A stretch of 64,000 nucleotides of DNA from Asanoa ishikariensis. Its GTDB lineage: Bacteria; Actinomycetota; Actinomycetes; Mycobacteriales; Micromonosporaceae. A program made the position numbers and the translations under genes. Below are positions 17,054-25,341 of the stretch, one piece after another. The DNA lies in contig NZ_FNQB01000001.1 of the NCBI RefSeq assembly GCF_900107455.1, positions 2,542,001 to 2,606,000 on the forward strand. The letters are read 5' to 3'. The notes beneath the pieces were generated by a model. The model did not search any database. It saw nothing but the letters and a program-made list of their open reading frames with translations, and was not told the DNA's origin. Positions within the stretch are counted from its first letter, which is position 1, and every line of letters starts with the position of its first letter.

Positions 17054-17305
17054 ATGGCGGACGAGTTCACGCGGGCCCTGCTTCTGATGCGACGACGTGA
17101 CCCGCAGTTGGCCGAGGACGGCTTCCAACGGCTGCGCGGCCTCGCCGCCGAGCACGTCGACCGACTGATCGACGAGTTCCGCCGCGAGCCCGCCCACGAC
17201 GTCCGCAGCCGGCTGTTGAAGCTGATCGCCGAGACCGGCACTCCGCGCGCGCTCGAGCTCATGGCCACCCAGGCGCACGACGATGGGAAACAGCCCGGAA
17301 TCTAG
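17054..17305 (+). CDS. Small helical protein, HEAT-repeat-like (83 aa)
   Basis: The 83-residue all-helical protein (FTRALLLMRRRDPQLAEDGF, VRSRLLKLIAETGTPRALEL) looks like two HEAT/ARM-type helical pairs. No enzyme motif is visible. Leaderless start: TAACCT is 6 bases upstream. It sits between two Sel1-repeat genes, so this patch is dominated by helical scaffold proteins. A dispersed hairpin repeat begins 6 bases after its stop. Confidence 0.65.
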   Translation: MADEFTRALLLMRRRDPQLAEDGFQRLRGLAAEHVDRLIDEFRREPAHDVRSRLLKLIAETGTPRALELMATQAHDDGKQPGI

Positions 17306-17310
17306 GGAGA

Positions 17311-17395
17311 TCCCGGGTTCGTCGTGGGCGCGGCCGTCGCTCCCGTCGGGGACCGCTCCGCTGCGCTGCGCTGCCAGGTCCGCGACGGGTCGCGG
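17311..17395 (+). repeat. 85-bp dispersed hairpin repeat, copy 2
   Basis: Second copy of the element at 5688-5772, again immediately downstream of a stop codon and in the same orientation as the upstream gene. The stem is CCCGTCG (17342-17348) with CGACGGG (17383-17389), plus GGACC (17350-17354) with GGTCC (17377-17381). The T/A pair replaces the C/G pair of copy 1, so base pairing is preserved. Confidence 0.75.
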
Positions 17396-17454
17396 TCACG
17401 GCACGAGCGGGCCGGCAAATCGAGCCGGACGGTGGCTCGTCCCGGCTGGACGGG

Positions 17455-19767
17455 ATGAATGACCATATGGCCATGCGTCCACGAAGGCTGATGTGGTGGG
17501 TGGCCGCCATCGGCCTCGCTGTCGTGGTCTTCTACGTCTTCCGTGACCTGCGTGATCTGGGCCCGGACTGGCTCGGCGCGCTCGGTGGGCTGCTCGTCCT
17601 CGGCGGGTTCGTCGGCGCGCTGGCCTGGCCGGGCGACCGCCGCGCCGGCACGGCGTCCACTGCGGACAGTCAACTGCCGGCGCGGGCCGAGGCCGGTGAC
17701 GTCGAGGCCATGGTCGCCCTCGGGCGCGAAGCGGCGCGCGAGGACCCAGCGGCGGCCACACGCTGGCTGGAACGGGCCGCGGAGGCGGGCGACACCAGCG
17801 CGATGGCCGAGCTCGGCATGCTGCTCGAACGGCGGGGTGACCGGGCCGGCGCGCTGCGCTGGAGCCGCCAGGGCGCCGACGCCGGCGACACCGACGTGAT
17901 GGTGGTGCTGGGCCGCCTCCTGCGAGCGTCCGGCGAGGTCGGCAAGGCGAGGAGGTGGCTCCGGCGGGCGGCGGACGCCGGAGACAGCGTCGCCATGTAC
18001 CACCTCGGCGAGCTGCACGAGGAGCACGGCGACCTGGCCGAGGCCGAGCGGTGGCATCGGCTCGCCGCGGAGGCCGGCGACGAGGACTCGATCGTCTGGC
18101 TGGGAGGTGCGCTGGAGCAGCGGGGCGAGCCGGCCGAGGCCGAACGGTGGTACCGCCGCGGCGCGCTGGAGGGCCAGGCCGAATCCATGAAGCGTCTCGG
18201 CCGCGCACTGCTGGACCGGGGCCAACCGGACGAGGCCATGCGGTGGTTCCGGCGCAGTGCCGAGGCCGGCGACGGCGAGGCCATGGTCCGCCTGGGGAAC
18301 CTGCTCGACGACCGCGGCGACGCGGTCGGTGCCGAGCGCTGGTTCAGGGCCGGGGCCGAGGCCGGCGACGTGATCGGAATGGTCAACCTCGGCCTGGCCC
18401 TCGATCGGCGCGGCGACCTCGCCGAGGCCGCGCGATGGTACCGAAGAGCGGCCGACGAGGGCGACCCCGACGCGATGGTCAACCTGGGCGCGCTGATCGG
18501 CCGGGACGACCCCACGAGCGCCGAGGCCGAGCAGTGGTTCCGCCGGGCCGCCCGCAGCGGCAACGCCGCCGCCATGGTCAACATCGGTACCGCCATGGCC
18601 CGGCGGGACAACCCGGCCGCGGCCGAGGTCTGGTACCGGCGGGCGGCCCGGGCGGGCGACGCCGGCGCCATGCTCCAGGTCGGCTACCTCGTGCACGGTC
18701 GCGGGGAGCCGGCCGAGCCGTGGTTCCAGCGGGCCGCGGACGGCGGCGACATCTGGGGGATGTGCGAGCTCGGCAACCTGCTCCAGGAGCGCGGCGAACG
18801 CGACGAGGCCGAGCGGCTGTTCCGGCGTGCGGCCGAGTCGGCGGACCCGACCGCGTTGTTCAACCTCGCCGCCTTCTACGACCGCCAGGGTGAGCGGCCG
18901 GATGCCGAGCGCTGGTTTCAGAAGGCGGCCGAGGCCGGCGACACCGACGCGATGAGCCGGTTGGGCGACTACTGCCACGAGCGCGGCGAGACGAAGACGG
19001 CCGAGCGCTGGTACCGGCAGGGCGCCGAGGCCGGGAACGCCGCCGCGATGGGCGGCCTGGGCGCCGTCCGCTGGGAGCGCGGCGACCGGGCGGAGGCCGA
19101 ACGGTGGTGGCTGCGGGGCATCGAGGCCGGCGACCCGGCGTCGTTCTACTACCTCGCCGACCTGACCCAGCACCGCGTCGACGAGGAATCGGCCGAGCGC
19201 TGGTGCCGCCCGGCCGCCGAAGCCGGCCACCCGGACGCGATGCACGTCGTGGGCTGGTCGCTGCGCGAGCGGGAGCCGGTGGAAGCCGAGCGGTGGTACC
19301 GGCGCTCAGCCGAGGCCGGTGGCGCCGGGGGGATGAACAGCCTGGCCATCCTGCTCAGGAGCCGAGGGGAACGCGTGGAAGCCCGGCGCTGGCTGCACAC
19401 CGCCGCGGAGGCCGGTCATCCCAACGCGATGTTCAACCTCGGGCTGCACGACCAGGAGGACGGCGACCTGGCCAGCGCCCGGCTCTGGTACGAACGTTCC
19501 GCCGACGCCGGCAACCCCTTCGCCGGCTACAACCTGGGCCGGTTGCACGAGAAGGCCGACGAGTTCACCGAGGCCGAACGCTGGTACCGGCAGGGCGCCG
19601 ACGCCGGTGACCCGCTCGCGATGAACGGCCTCGGCATCCTGGCGGAGCGGCGCGGCGACCAGCGCCGGGCGAACCGGTGGTACCGGCGCGCGACGCGGGC
19701 CGCCACCCCCGACCAGTTGGTCGAGCTGCGTACGGACGCCGAGGAGCGGGCGAAGCTGAGCGGTTAG
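17455..19767 (+). CDS. Membrane-anchored Sel1-repeat protein (770 aa)
   Basis: The N-terminus has two hydrophobic segments ([16 protein letters not shown] and [19 protein letters not shown], residues about 14-60). About 700 residues follow, of roughly 19 consecutive 36-residue Sel1/TPR units ([21 protein letters not shown]). The repeats form a long cytoplasmic superhelical scaffold. Sel1 proteins in bacteria mediate signalling or complex assembly, but no partner is suggested here. The ATG at 17455 is preferred over internal ATGs at codons 5 and 7. The stop overlaps the convergent lipA stop by 3 bp. Confidence 0.85.
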   Translation: MNDHMAMRPRRLMWWVAAIGLAVVVFYVFRDLRDLGPDWLGALGGLLVLGGFVGALAWPGDRRAGTASTADSQLPARAEAGDVEAMVALGREAAREDPAAATRWLERAAEAGDTSAMAELGMLLERRGDRAGALRWSRQGADAGDTDVMVVLGRLLRASGEVGKARRWLRRAADAGDSVAMYHLGELHEEHGDLAEAERWHRLAAEAGDEDSIVWLGGALEQRGEPAEAERWYRRGALEGQAESMKRLGRALLDRGQPDEAMRWFRRSAEAGDGEAMVRLGNLLDDRGDAVGAERWFRAGAEAGDVIGMVNLGLALDRRGDLAEAARWYRRAADEGDPDAMVNLGALIGRDDPTSAEAEQWFRRAARSGNAAAMVNIGTAMARRDNPAAAEVWYRRAARAGDAGAMLQVGYLVHGRGEPAEPWFQRAADGGDIWGMCELGNLLQERGERDEAERLFRRAAESADPTALFNLAAFYDRQGERPDAERWFQKAAEAGDTDAMSRLGDYCHERGETKTAERWYRQGAEAGNAAAMGGLGAVRWERGDRAEAERWWLRGIEAGDPASFYYLADLTQHRVDEESAERWCRPAAEAGHPDAMHVVGWSLREREPVEAERWYRRSAEAGGAGGMNSLAILLRSRGERVEARRWLHTAAEAGHPNAMFNLGLHDQEDGDLASARLWYERSADAGNPFAGYNLGRLHEKADEFTEAERWYRQGADAGDPLAMNGLGILAERRGDQRRANRWYRRATRAATPDQLVELRTDAEERAKLSG

Positions 19768-20696
19768 ACGGCCGGCGTACGCGCGGCGAGAGCCTGCTTG
19801 TAGAGCCGACCCGCGCGGTAGCTGGACCGCACCAGCGGGCCGCTCATCACGCCGGCGAAGCCGATCTGCTCGGCCTCCTGCGCCAGCTCGACGAACTCCT
19901 CCGGCTTGACCCAGCGCTCGACCGGGTGGTGCCGCGGCGACGGGCGCAGGTACTGCGTGATCGTCACCAGCTCGGTCCCGGCCTCGTGCAGGTCGCGCAG
20001 CGCCTGGGAGACCTCGGAGCGCTCCTCGCCCATGCCCAGGATCAGGTTGGACTTGGTCACGAGCCCGAACTCACGCGCCTGGGTGATGACGTCCAGCGAC
20101 CGCTCGTAGCGGAAGCCCGGCCGGATCCGCTTGAAGATCCGCGGCACGGTCTCGACGTTGTGGGCCAGCACTTCCGGGCGCGACTCGAAGACCTGAGTCA
20201 GCAGCGACGGCGTGCCGTTGAAGTCCGGGATGAGCAGTTCGACGCCGCAGCCCTCCTGGAGGGCGTGGATCTGGCGGACCGTCTCCGCGTAGAGCCAGGC
20301 GCCGCCGTCGGGCAGGTCGTCGCGGGCCACGCCGGTGACCGTCGCGTAGCGCAGGCCCATCGTGGCGACCGACTCGGCGACCCGGCGGGGCTCGTCGGCG
20401 TCGAACTCGGCCGGCTTGCCCGTGTCGATCTGGCAGAAGTCGCAGCGCCGGGTGCACTGGTCGCCACCGATCAGGAAGGTGGCCTCGCGGTCTTCCCAAC
20501 ACTCGTAGATGTTGGGACAGCCAGCCTCCTGGCACACGGTGTGCAAGCCTTCGCGCTGAACCAGACCGTGGAGCGAGGTGAACTCGGGGCCCATCTTGGC
20601 CTTGACCTTGATCCACGGTGGCTTGCGCTCAATAGGCGTCTCGGCGTTCCGCGCCTCGATGCGCAGGAGCCGGCGGCCTTCTGGAGCGATCGTCAC
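19764..20696 (-). CDS. lipA: Lipoyl synthase
   Basis: This radical-SAM enzyme inserts two sulfurs into protein-bound octanoyl groups to make lipoyl cofactor. All cluster ligands are present: the auxiliary [12 protein letters not shown] (Cx4Cx5C), the radical-SAM CTRRCDFC (Cx3Cx2C), and the C-terminal RSSY motif. The 310-residue length is normal. The GTG start is 7 bases after TACGCT (minus strand), so the mRNA is probably leaderless. It works with LipB (3 kb away), and its products include the SucB lipoyl domains encoded in this window. Confidence 0.97.
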   Translation of the reverse strand: MTIAPEGRRLLRIEARNAETPIERKPPWIKVKAKMGPEFTSLHGLVQREGLHTVCQEAGCPNIYECWEDREATFLIGGDQCTRRCDFCQIDTGKPAEFDADEPRRVAESVATMGLRYATVTGVARDDLPDGGAWLYAETVRQIHALQEGCGVELLIPDFNGTPSLLTQVFESRPEVLAHNVETVPRIFKRIRPGFRYERSLDVITQAREFGLVTKSNLILGMGEERSEVSQALRDLHEAGTELVTITQYLRPSPRHHPVERWVKPEEFVELAQEAEQIGFAGVMSGPLVRSSYRAGRLYKQALAARTPAV

Positions 20697-20703
20697 GAAT
20701 CCG

Positions 20704-20709
20704 AGCGTA
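20704..20709 (-). promoter_or_regulatory. -10 element for leaderless lipA
   Basis: TACGCT on the minus strand ends 7 bases before the GTG; lipB has the identical hexamer and spacing. Confidence 0.5.
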
Positions 20710-20807
20710 TCCCGGTGTTCATCCTTCCTGCATACGGGGCGACACGGAACACATGTGCAACAGACCTGTGACGGCGGTCACGGTGCTAAACGGTTGGCGC
20801 CATCCGG

Positions 20808-20813
20808 TAATCT
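20808..20813 (+). promoter_or_regulatory. Probable -10 of the T-box/aspS transcript
   Basis: TAATCT lies just before the predicted 5' end of the T-box leader and would give a start near 20820. No convincing -35 was found. Confidence 0.4.
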
Positions 20814-20819
20814 CGGCCG

Positions 20820-21038
20820 CAACGGCGCAGACGGAACCAAGTAGCGATCGACCACGCCGGCAGAGAGAGCCACCAGCAGCTGTGACGGTGGCCCGGCGCC
20901 CGGTCGCGAAGACACTCCCGAGCCGAGCACGACAAATGAGGCCCCAGCGCCGAAACGCGGGGGCGAAGGTGTGGTGGCACCGCGAGGAACCCGCTCGCCC
21001 ACACCTCCCGGGGATCGCGTTGCGATTGACGAGGAGGT
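20820..21038 (+). ncRNA. T-box riboswitch, Asp (GAC) specific, translational type
   Basis: The leader before aspS has the T-box landmarks in order. AGTA (20840-20843) and the AGAGAG bulge motif (20862-20867) lie in Stem I. GAA-GAC-A (specifier 20911-20913) is followed by a CTCCCGAG-type stem. The T-box GAAGGTGTGGTGGCACCGCG (20965-20984) has the tRNA-pairing bulge TGGC. GAC is an Asp codon, and TGGC fits a G discriminator base, as in tRNA-Asp. GGTGTGG (20968-20974) can pair with CCACACC (20999-21005). Alternatively ACCTCC (21003-21008) can pair with the ribosome binding site GGAGGT (21033-21038). The shared bases make these exclusive, so uncharged tRNA should expose the ribosome binding site. 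Confidence 0.85.
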
Positions 21039-21043
21039 CCACC

Positions 21044-22303
21044 ATGCAACGCATCCTGTCCAGCCAGCTACCCGCCTACGCGGGCCGCACCGTCACCGTC
21101 GCCGGCTGGGTCCATCGCCGCCGCGTGCTGAAGGCGGTCGCCTTCCTGATCATGCGCGACCGGGCCGGCCTGGTCCAGATCGTCATAACTGACCCCAAGG
21201 TGCGCGAACAGCTCGAGCGGCTGACCGAGGAGACGGTCGTCGAGGTCACCGGCCTCGTGACCATCAACAGCGCCGCCCCTCTGGGCGTGGAGCTCACCCA
21301 GCCGGTGGTACGCGCGTTGAGCGCCGCCGCCGCACCGCCCCCGTTCGACCTCTACCGGCCGCTGCTCACGGCGAACCTGCCCACGCAGCTCGACCACGCG
21401 TCGGTGGCCCTGCGGCACGCGACCCGCCGCCGCGCGGTCACGGCCGCCGCGGCCGCCGCCGAGGGGTTCCGCGCGACCCTGGACGAACGCGGCTTCACCG
21501 AGATCTTCACGCCGAAGATCGTCGCCTCGGCCACCGAGAGCGGCGCCAACGTCTTCGGCATCGACTATTTCGGCAGCCAGGCCTTCCTCGCCCAGAGCCC
21601 GCAGTTCTACAAGCAGCTCATGGTCGGGGTCTTCGAGCAGGTCTACGAGGTCGGCCCGGTGTTCCGCGCCGAGCCGCACGACACCGCCCGGCACCTGGCC
21701 CAGTACACGTCGCTGGACGTCGAGCTGGGCTTCATCGACGACCACCGCGACGTGATGGCGGTGCTGCGCGACGTCGTGGCCGGCATGACCGACGCGGTCT
21801 CCAACCGGCTGCCGGGCGTCAAGATGCCGGTCGTGCCCGCCGAGATCCCGGTCGTCCACTTCACGACCGCGCTGGAGATCGCCGGGGCGCCGGACGACGA
21901 GCCCGACCTGGCCCCCGCGCACGAGCGGGCGTTGGGTGAGTGGGCGCTCCGCGAGCACGGCTCGGACTTCCTCTACGTGACCGGCTACCCGATGCGCAAG
22001 AGGCCGTTCTACACGCATCCCGAGCCGGGCCGCCCGACCCACTCGAACTCGTTCGACCTGCTGTTCCGGGGCCTGGAGATGGTCACCGGCGGGCAGCGGC
22101 TGCACGAGCACGCCGACTACGTCGCCGCGTTGAAGGGCGACCTGACCGGCGTCGAGACCTACGTCGAGGCGTTCCGGCACGGCATGCCGCCGCACGGCGG
22201 TTTCGCCATCGGCCTGGAGCGCTTCGTGGCCCGCCTACTCGGCGCGACCAACGTGCGCGAGGTCGCCGTGTTCCCGCGCGACCTGCACCGCCTCACGCCG
22301 TAA
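21044..22303 (+). CDS. aspS: Archaeal-type aspartate--tRNA(Asp/Asn) ligase
   Basis: The 419-residue class II synthetase is shorter than the roughly 590-residue bacterial AspRS and lacks the GAD insertion; it matches the archaeal/eukaryal type. It has an N-terminal OB fold (VAGWVHRRRVLKAVAFLIMR), motif 2 FRAEPHDTARHLAQYTSLD and motif 3 GGFAIGLERFVARLLG, plus the aspartate-binding AQSPQFYKQ and VTGYPMRKRPFY segments. H24 and P79 fill the two OB-fold positions that are Trp and Lys in tRNA-Asp-only enzymes and His and Pro in non-discriminating ones. It may therefore also charge tRNA-Asn for GatCAB. The ATG follows GGAGGT, which the T-box can sequester. Confidence 0.9.
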   Translation: MQRILSSQLPAYAGRTVTVAGWVHRRRVLKAVAFLIMRDRAGLVQIVITDPKVREQLERLTEETVVEVTGLVTINSAAPLGVELTQPVVRALSAAAAPPPFDLYRPLLTANLPTQLDHASVALRHATRRRAVTAAAAAAEGFRATLDERGFTEIFTPKIVASATESGANVFGIDYFGSQAFLAQSPQFYKQLMVGVFEQVYEVGPVFRAEPHDTARHLAQYTSLDVELGFIDDHRDVMAVLRDVVAGMTDAVSNRLPGVKMPVVPAEIPVVHFTTALEIAGAPDDEPDLAPAHERALGEWALREHGSDFLYVTGYPMRKRPFYTHPEPGRPTHSNSFDLLFRGLEMVTGGQRLHEHADYVAALKGDLTGVETYVEAFRHGMPPHGGFAIGLERFVARLLGATNVREVAVFPRDLHRLTP

Positions 22304-22317
22304 GAGAACCGGGCGTG

Positions 22318-22345
22318 CCGGCGCTCCTCAGCCGAGGAGCGTCGG
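22318..22345. terminator. Terminator between convergent aspS and lipB
   Basis: CCG-g-CGCTCCTC pairs with GAGGAGCG-t-CGG around an AGCC loop. One arm lies in a duplicated copy of the lipB 3' end. Confidence 0.65.
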
Positions 22346-22386
22346 CAGGCGCCGCGCCTTAGCCCAGGAGCGTCGGCAGGCGCCGC
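22328..22386 (-). repeat. Tandem duplication of the lipB 3' end
   Basis: Positions 22328-22355 repeat 22359-22386 with 26 of 28 bases identical (period 31). The distal copy still reads R-R-L-P-T-L-L-G-stop. It forms part of the terminator. Confidence 0.8.
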
Positions 22387-22997
22387 TCGACGATCGGCAG
22401 CACGTCGTCGACCGTCACCTGTCGGCCGAGCTCGGCGGTCAGGGACGTCGTCGTGGCGTCGCGGATGCCACAGGCCACGATGTGGTCGTACGCCGCGAGG
22501 TCGCAGTCGGCGTTGATGGAGAACCCGTGCTGGGTGACGCCCCGGGAGACCCGGATGCCGATGGCGGCGACCTTGCGGGCCGGCCCTCGGTCGTCCTCGG
22601 CCACCCAGACGCCGCTGCGGCCCTCGATGCGGGTGGTGGTCAGGCCCAGCTCGGCGCAGGTGTCGATGAGCAACTGCTCGGTGCGCCGGACGTAGGCGAC
22701 CACGTCGATCGGGGCGGGCAGGCGCAGGATCGGGTAGCCGACCAACTGACCCGGCCCGTGCCAGGTGATCTTGCCGCCGCGGTCGACGTCGATCACCGGG
22801 CTGCCGTCGGTCGGCCGGTCCCAGGGCTCGGTGCGCTTGCCGGCGGTGTACACGAACGGGTGGTCCAGGAGCAGCACGGTGTCGGGAGTGACACCGTCGG
22901 CCACCTCGTCGTGGAGGCGGCGCTGTTCGTCCCAGGCGACCTGGTAGTCGATCGTGCCGAGACGGCGGGCCTGAAGCTTGGGAAGCACGCTGGTCAC
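22359..22997 (-). CDS. lipB: Lipoyl(octanoyl) transferase
   Basis: It moves octanoate from acyl-carrier protein to lipoyl-domain lysines, the step before LipA. The 212-residue protein has the LipB core [11 protein letters not shown], the catalytic Lys in [11 protein letters not shown], and the catalytic Cys in [17 protein letters not shown] at 22997 is chosen over the longer frame because TACGCT lies 7 bases upstream and the homologous N-terminus begins here. It is convergent with aspS; its last codons are tandemly duplicated downstream. lipA lies on the same strand, separated by the T-box/aspS unit. Confidence 0.95.
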   Translation of the reverse strand: MTSVLPKLQARRLGTIDYQVAWDEQRRLHDEVADGVTPDTVLLLDHPFVYTAGKRTEPWDRPTDGSPVIDVDRGGKITWHGPGQLVGYPILRLPAPIDVVAYVRRTEQLLIDTCAELGLTTTRIEGRSGVWVAEDDRGPARKVAAIGIRVSRGVTQHGFSINADCDLAAYDHIVACGIRDATTTSLTAELGRQVTVDDVLPIVERRLPTLLG

Positions 22998-23004
22998 GCC
23001 CCAA

Positions 23005-23010
23005 AGCGTA
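23005..23010 (-). promoter_or_regulatory. -10 element for leaderless lipB
   Basis: TACGCT on the minus strand ends 7 bases before the GTG at 22997. Confidence 0.5.
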
Positions 23011-23051
23011 GCCCTCGCCCGGCGGCGCGACCCCCTGACATGATTCGCGTC

Positions 23052-23468
23052 ATGGTGACCCGGGCGCTGGTGCTGATCCATGCGGGGGTCGCCGCGCTCT
23101 GGCTCGGCTCGATGGCCTACAGCCTGTTCGTGGTGCAGCCCAAGCTGCGCGCGATCGCGCAGGACCACGAGGACGCCCAACGCACCCTGGCCCACGGCAA
23201 CCGCCGCCCGGTGGTCGCCATGATCACTGTGCTCTGGGTCACGGGCATCGCGCTGACGGCGAGACAGCCCAGCGCCACGGCGGCCGCCAAGGCGGGATTG
23301 CTCGCCGCCGCCACCGCAGTGTTCTGGTGGGTCTCCTGGCGCGGCTGGCCGCGCCGGGTGTTCGCCCTGCCGGCCGAGCTACCGGCCCTCCAGCGCCGCT
23401 TCCGGGCCGCCGCATTGGCGATGTTCGCGCTGGTCGGCGCCGCTTTCGCGATCAGCTACCTCTGGTGA
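23052..23468 (+). CDS. Four-helix membrane protein, unknown function
   Basis: The 138-residue protein has four predicted transmembrane helices ([66 protein letters not shown]). The arrangement resembles CopD/DUF4149-like proteins, with a His in the first helix, but no family can be claimed. ATG 23052 is preferred, since CATGAT lies 7 bases upstream; an ATG 12 bases earlier is in frame. Its 3' end overlaps the convergent glycosyltransferase-like gene by 13 bp. Confidence 0.65.
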   Translation: MVTRALVLIHAGVAALWLGSMAYSLFVVQPKLRAIAQDHEDAQRTLAHGNRRPVVAMITVLWVTGIALTARQPSATAAAKAGLLAAATAVFWWVSWRGWPRRVFALPAELPALQRRFRAAALAMFALVGAAFAISYLW

Positions 23469-25258
23469 GGTGACATCCGCCAGACCCAGACGTCGTCCAC
23501 CCGCTCGCCGGGGCCGAACAGCGCCCGGGTCGCGGTGAGCAGCGCGTCGTGCTGGACCGGCCACTTCGAGCCGTGGATCCGGTCGGCCAGCACCAGCGCG
23601 TCGACCCGCCAGTAGGCCACGTCCGCCCGCGCCTGGGCCTGCTCGGCCGGCCCGATCGGCGGGACCACCCCGCTCTGGGCCACCTCGTAGAGCATCCCGT
23701 CGGTGTACCGCGGCACCGGCCCGATCCGGCCCCGCCCGTCCGGGCCGCCCGGGCCGAGATAGAAGCCGGACGCGAGCGAGAACTCGCCCTGACCGTGCGT
23801 CCACGCGTACGCCTGCCAGCGTTGCCCGTCCGGAACGGTGTCGAGCGTGAACGGCACTGTGGCCATGACCCCGCCCGCAGGCACGACCGACGTCCAGTTG
23901 CCCGACGTGATGAAGGTCGGGATCGGCTCGCGGGCGACCGTCAGCAGGTTGACCGGCAGGATCGGCACCAGCGCCACCGCGAAGGCGGCCAGCCAGACCC
24001 GGCCGCGCGGCCGGGCGTCGACCAGCAGGGCGAGCAGCAGCCCGACGATCGGGGTGACCACCAGCGCCAGTCGTTGCGGCAACGCGGCGTTGAAGACGGG
24101 GAGCGGGTTCAGCAGCGCGTACGGCAGCGGAAAGTCGGTGTAGTTCTTGAAGATCTTCACCGCCGGTCCCCAGGACAGCACGGCGAAGACCAGCGCGGTC
24201 ACCCCGAGCGCGCGCAGCGTGGCGCGGCGGCCCGGCGCGGCGACCCGCCAGAGGTACCAGAACGCGGCGATCGTCAGCAGCACCAGCGGCAGGCCGAAGA
24301 ACGAGTTCTCCTCGGTCTCGTTGGGCGCCAGGCGGGTGTCCAGGCCCGCGATGCCGGCCAGCGAGCGCTGCGGGAACGCGAAGTACCCGGCGATGTCCTC
24401 GCTGTGCACGCGGGCGTCGAAGCCGGTGCCGTGGAACCGCTGCGGACCCAGGAAATGCATCCAGATGGGGTACGCGAGCAGCGCGAACCCGACGACCGCG
24501 GTGACGCCGAGGCCGCGCAGCACGCCCGGCAGCGCGGCGCGCGCCTCCGCCCGGGTCGCCTTCGACAGTGACCAGACGCCGAGGAAGACCAGGCAGGCCA
24601 GGGCGATGAAGAAGAGCCCCTCGGCGGCGATCGAGAACGCGACCGCGACCAGCACGCCGAGGATCGCGCCGTCGCGCAGCCAGCGTCCGTCGCGCAGCCG
24701 GAGCACCCGCCAGACCACGATCGGCACGAGCCAGCCGGCGGTCCAGTTCAGGTGGGCGTTGGCGTGGGAGACCATGCTCGGCGCGAAGGCGATGAACAGC
24801 GCGCCGGTCGCCGCCGCGAGCTTCGCGCTGACCAGGTGCCGGGAGAGCAGCCAGAACCAGGCGTACGCGGTGGCGACGAGGTTGAGGGTCAGGATCACCA
24901 GGAAGGTCGCCGGGGCGCCGACCAGGAACGTCAGCGGCGCGAACAGCACCGCGTACACCGTGATCGAGGTGTTGACGGCCAGGTTGGCGCCGTCCGGGAA
25001 GCCGATCAGGTGGGTGAAGAACGGGTTCTCCCCGTGCGTGATCGCCCGTGCGCCGTAGGAGAGCAACCACTCGAACAGGGCCTGGTCGCTGGAGTTGACC
25101 TTGATCGCGCGGCCGTTCGGGTCGATCCACAGGCCGCTGGTCACCCAGACCGCCAGGACCAGCGCTATGCCGGTGACCAGCAGGTCCGCCCGCCAGCGGG
25201 AGGCGCGTGCGGGTATCGCCGGTGCGACGTCTGGGTGAGCGGGGGACGCGATCGACAC
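23456..25258 (-). CDS. GT-C-type polytopic membrane protein (putative glycosyltransferase)
   Basis: The 600-residue integral membrane protein has about 11-12 helices and a C-terminal soluble domain after residue 430. The layout, with a first periplasmic loop carrying acidic residues (NSSDQALFEWLLSYGARA) and then SHANAHLNW between helices, resembles GT-C glycosyltransferases and DUF2142/YfhO-like proteins that use polyprenyl-linked sugars. Donor and acceptor are unknown. The GTG start has TAGCCT 6 bases upstream. It is divergent from the ATPase operon across only 83 bp. Confidence 0.7.
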   Translation of the reverse strand: MSIASPAHPDVAPAIPARASRWRADLLVTGIALVLAVWVTSGLWIDPNGRAIKVNSSDQALFEWLLSYGARAITHGENPFFTHLIGFPDGANLAVNTSITVYAVLFAPLTFLVGAPATFLVILTLNLVATAYAWFWLLSRHLVSAKLAAATGALFIAFAPSMVSHANAHLNWTAGWLVPIVVWRVLRLRDGRWLRDGAILGVLVAVAFSIAAEGLFFIALACLVFLGVWSLSKATRAEARAALPGVLRGLGVTAVVGFALLAYPIWMHFLGPQRFHGTGFDARVHSEDIAGYFAFPQRSLAGIAGLDTRLAPNETEENSFFGLPLVLLTIAAFWYLWRVAAPGRRATLRALGVTALVFAVLSWGPAVKIFKNYTDFPLPYALLNPLPVFNAALPQRLALVVTPIVGLLLALLVDARPRGRVWLAAFAVALVPILPVNLLTVAREPIPTFITSGNWTSVVPAGGVMATVPFTLDTVPDGQRWQAYAWTHGQGEFSLASGFYLGPGGPDGRGRIGPVPRYTDGMLYEVAQSGVVPPIGPAEQAQARADVAYWRVDALVLADRIHGSKWPVQHDALLTATRALFGPGERVDDVWVWRMSPHQR

Positions 25259-25264
25259 GGGCGG

Positions 25265-25270
25265 AGGCTA
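25265..25270 (-). promoter_or_regulatory. -10 element for the GT-C gene
   Basis: TAGCCT on the minus strand ends 6 bases before the GTG at 25258. Confidence 0.45.
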
Positions 25271-25316
25271 CCAATCGGGACGACACGCCCAGGAAGCGCC
25301 CGTTGTTTGTGAACTT

Positions 25317-25335
25317 ATTGAAAATGACTTCCAAT
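25317..25335 (+). promoter_or_regulatory. Zur-like palindrome upstream of the ATPase operon
   Basis: ATTGAAAATGACTTCCAAT is an imperfect dyad centred on one G. It matches the Zur-type TGAAAATGATTTTCA pattern at 13 of 15 positions. It lies in a sharply AT-rich island (25301-25350) directly before the ATG at 25342. Confidence 0.45.
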
Positions 25336-25341
25336 ATCACT

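Noticed and set aside
15323-17278. A 651-codon minus-strand frame in the Sel1 region
   Set aside because: It is antisense to DUF2199 and Sel1 genes with strong homology; its repeats mirror the Sel1 codons.
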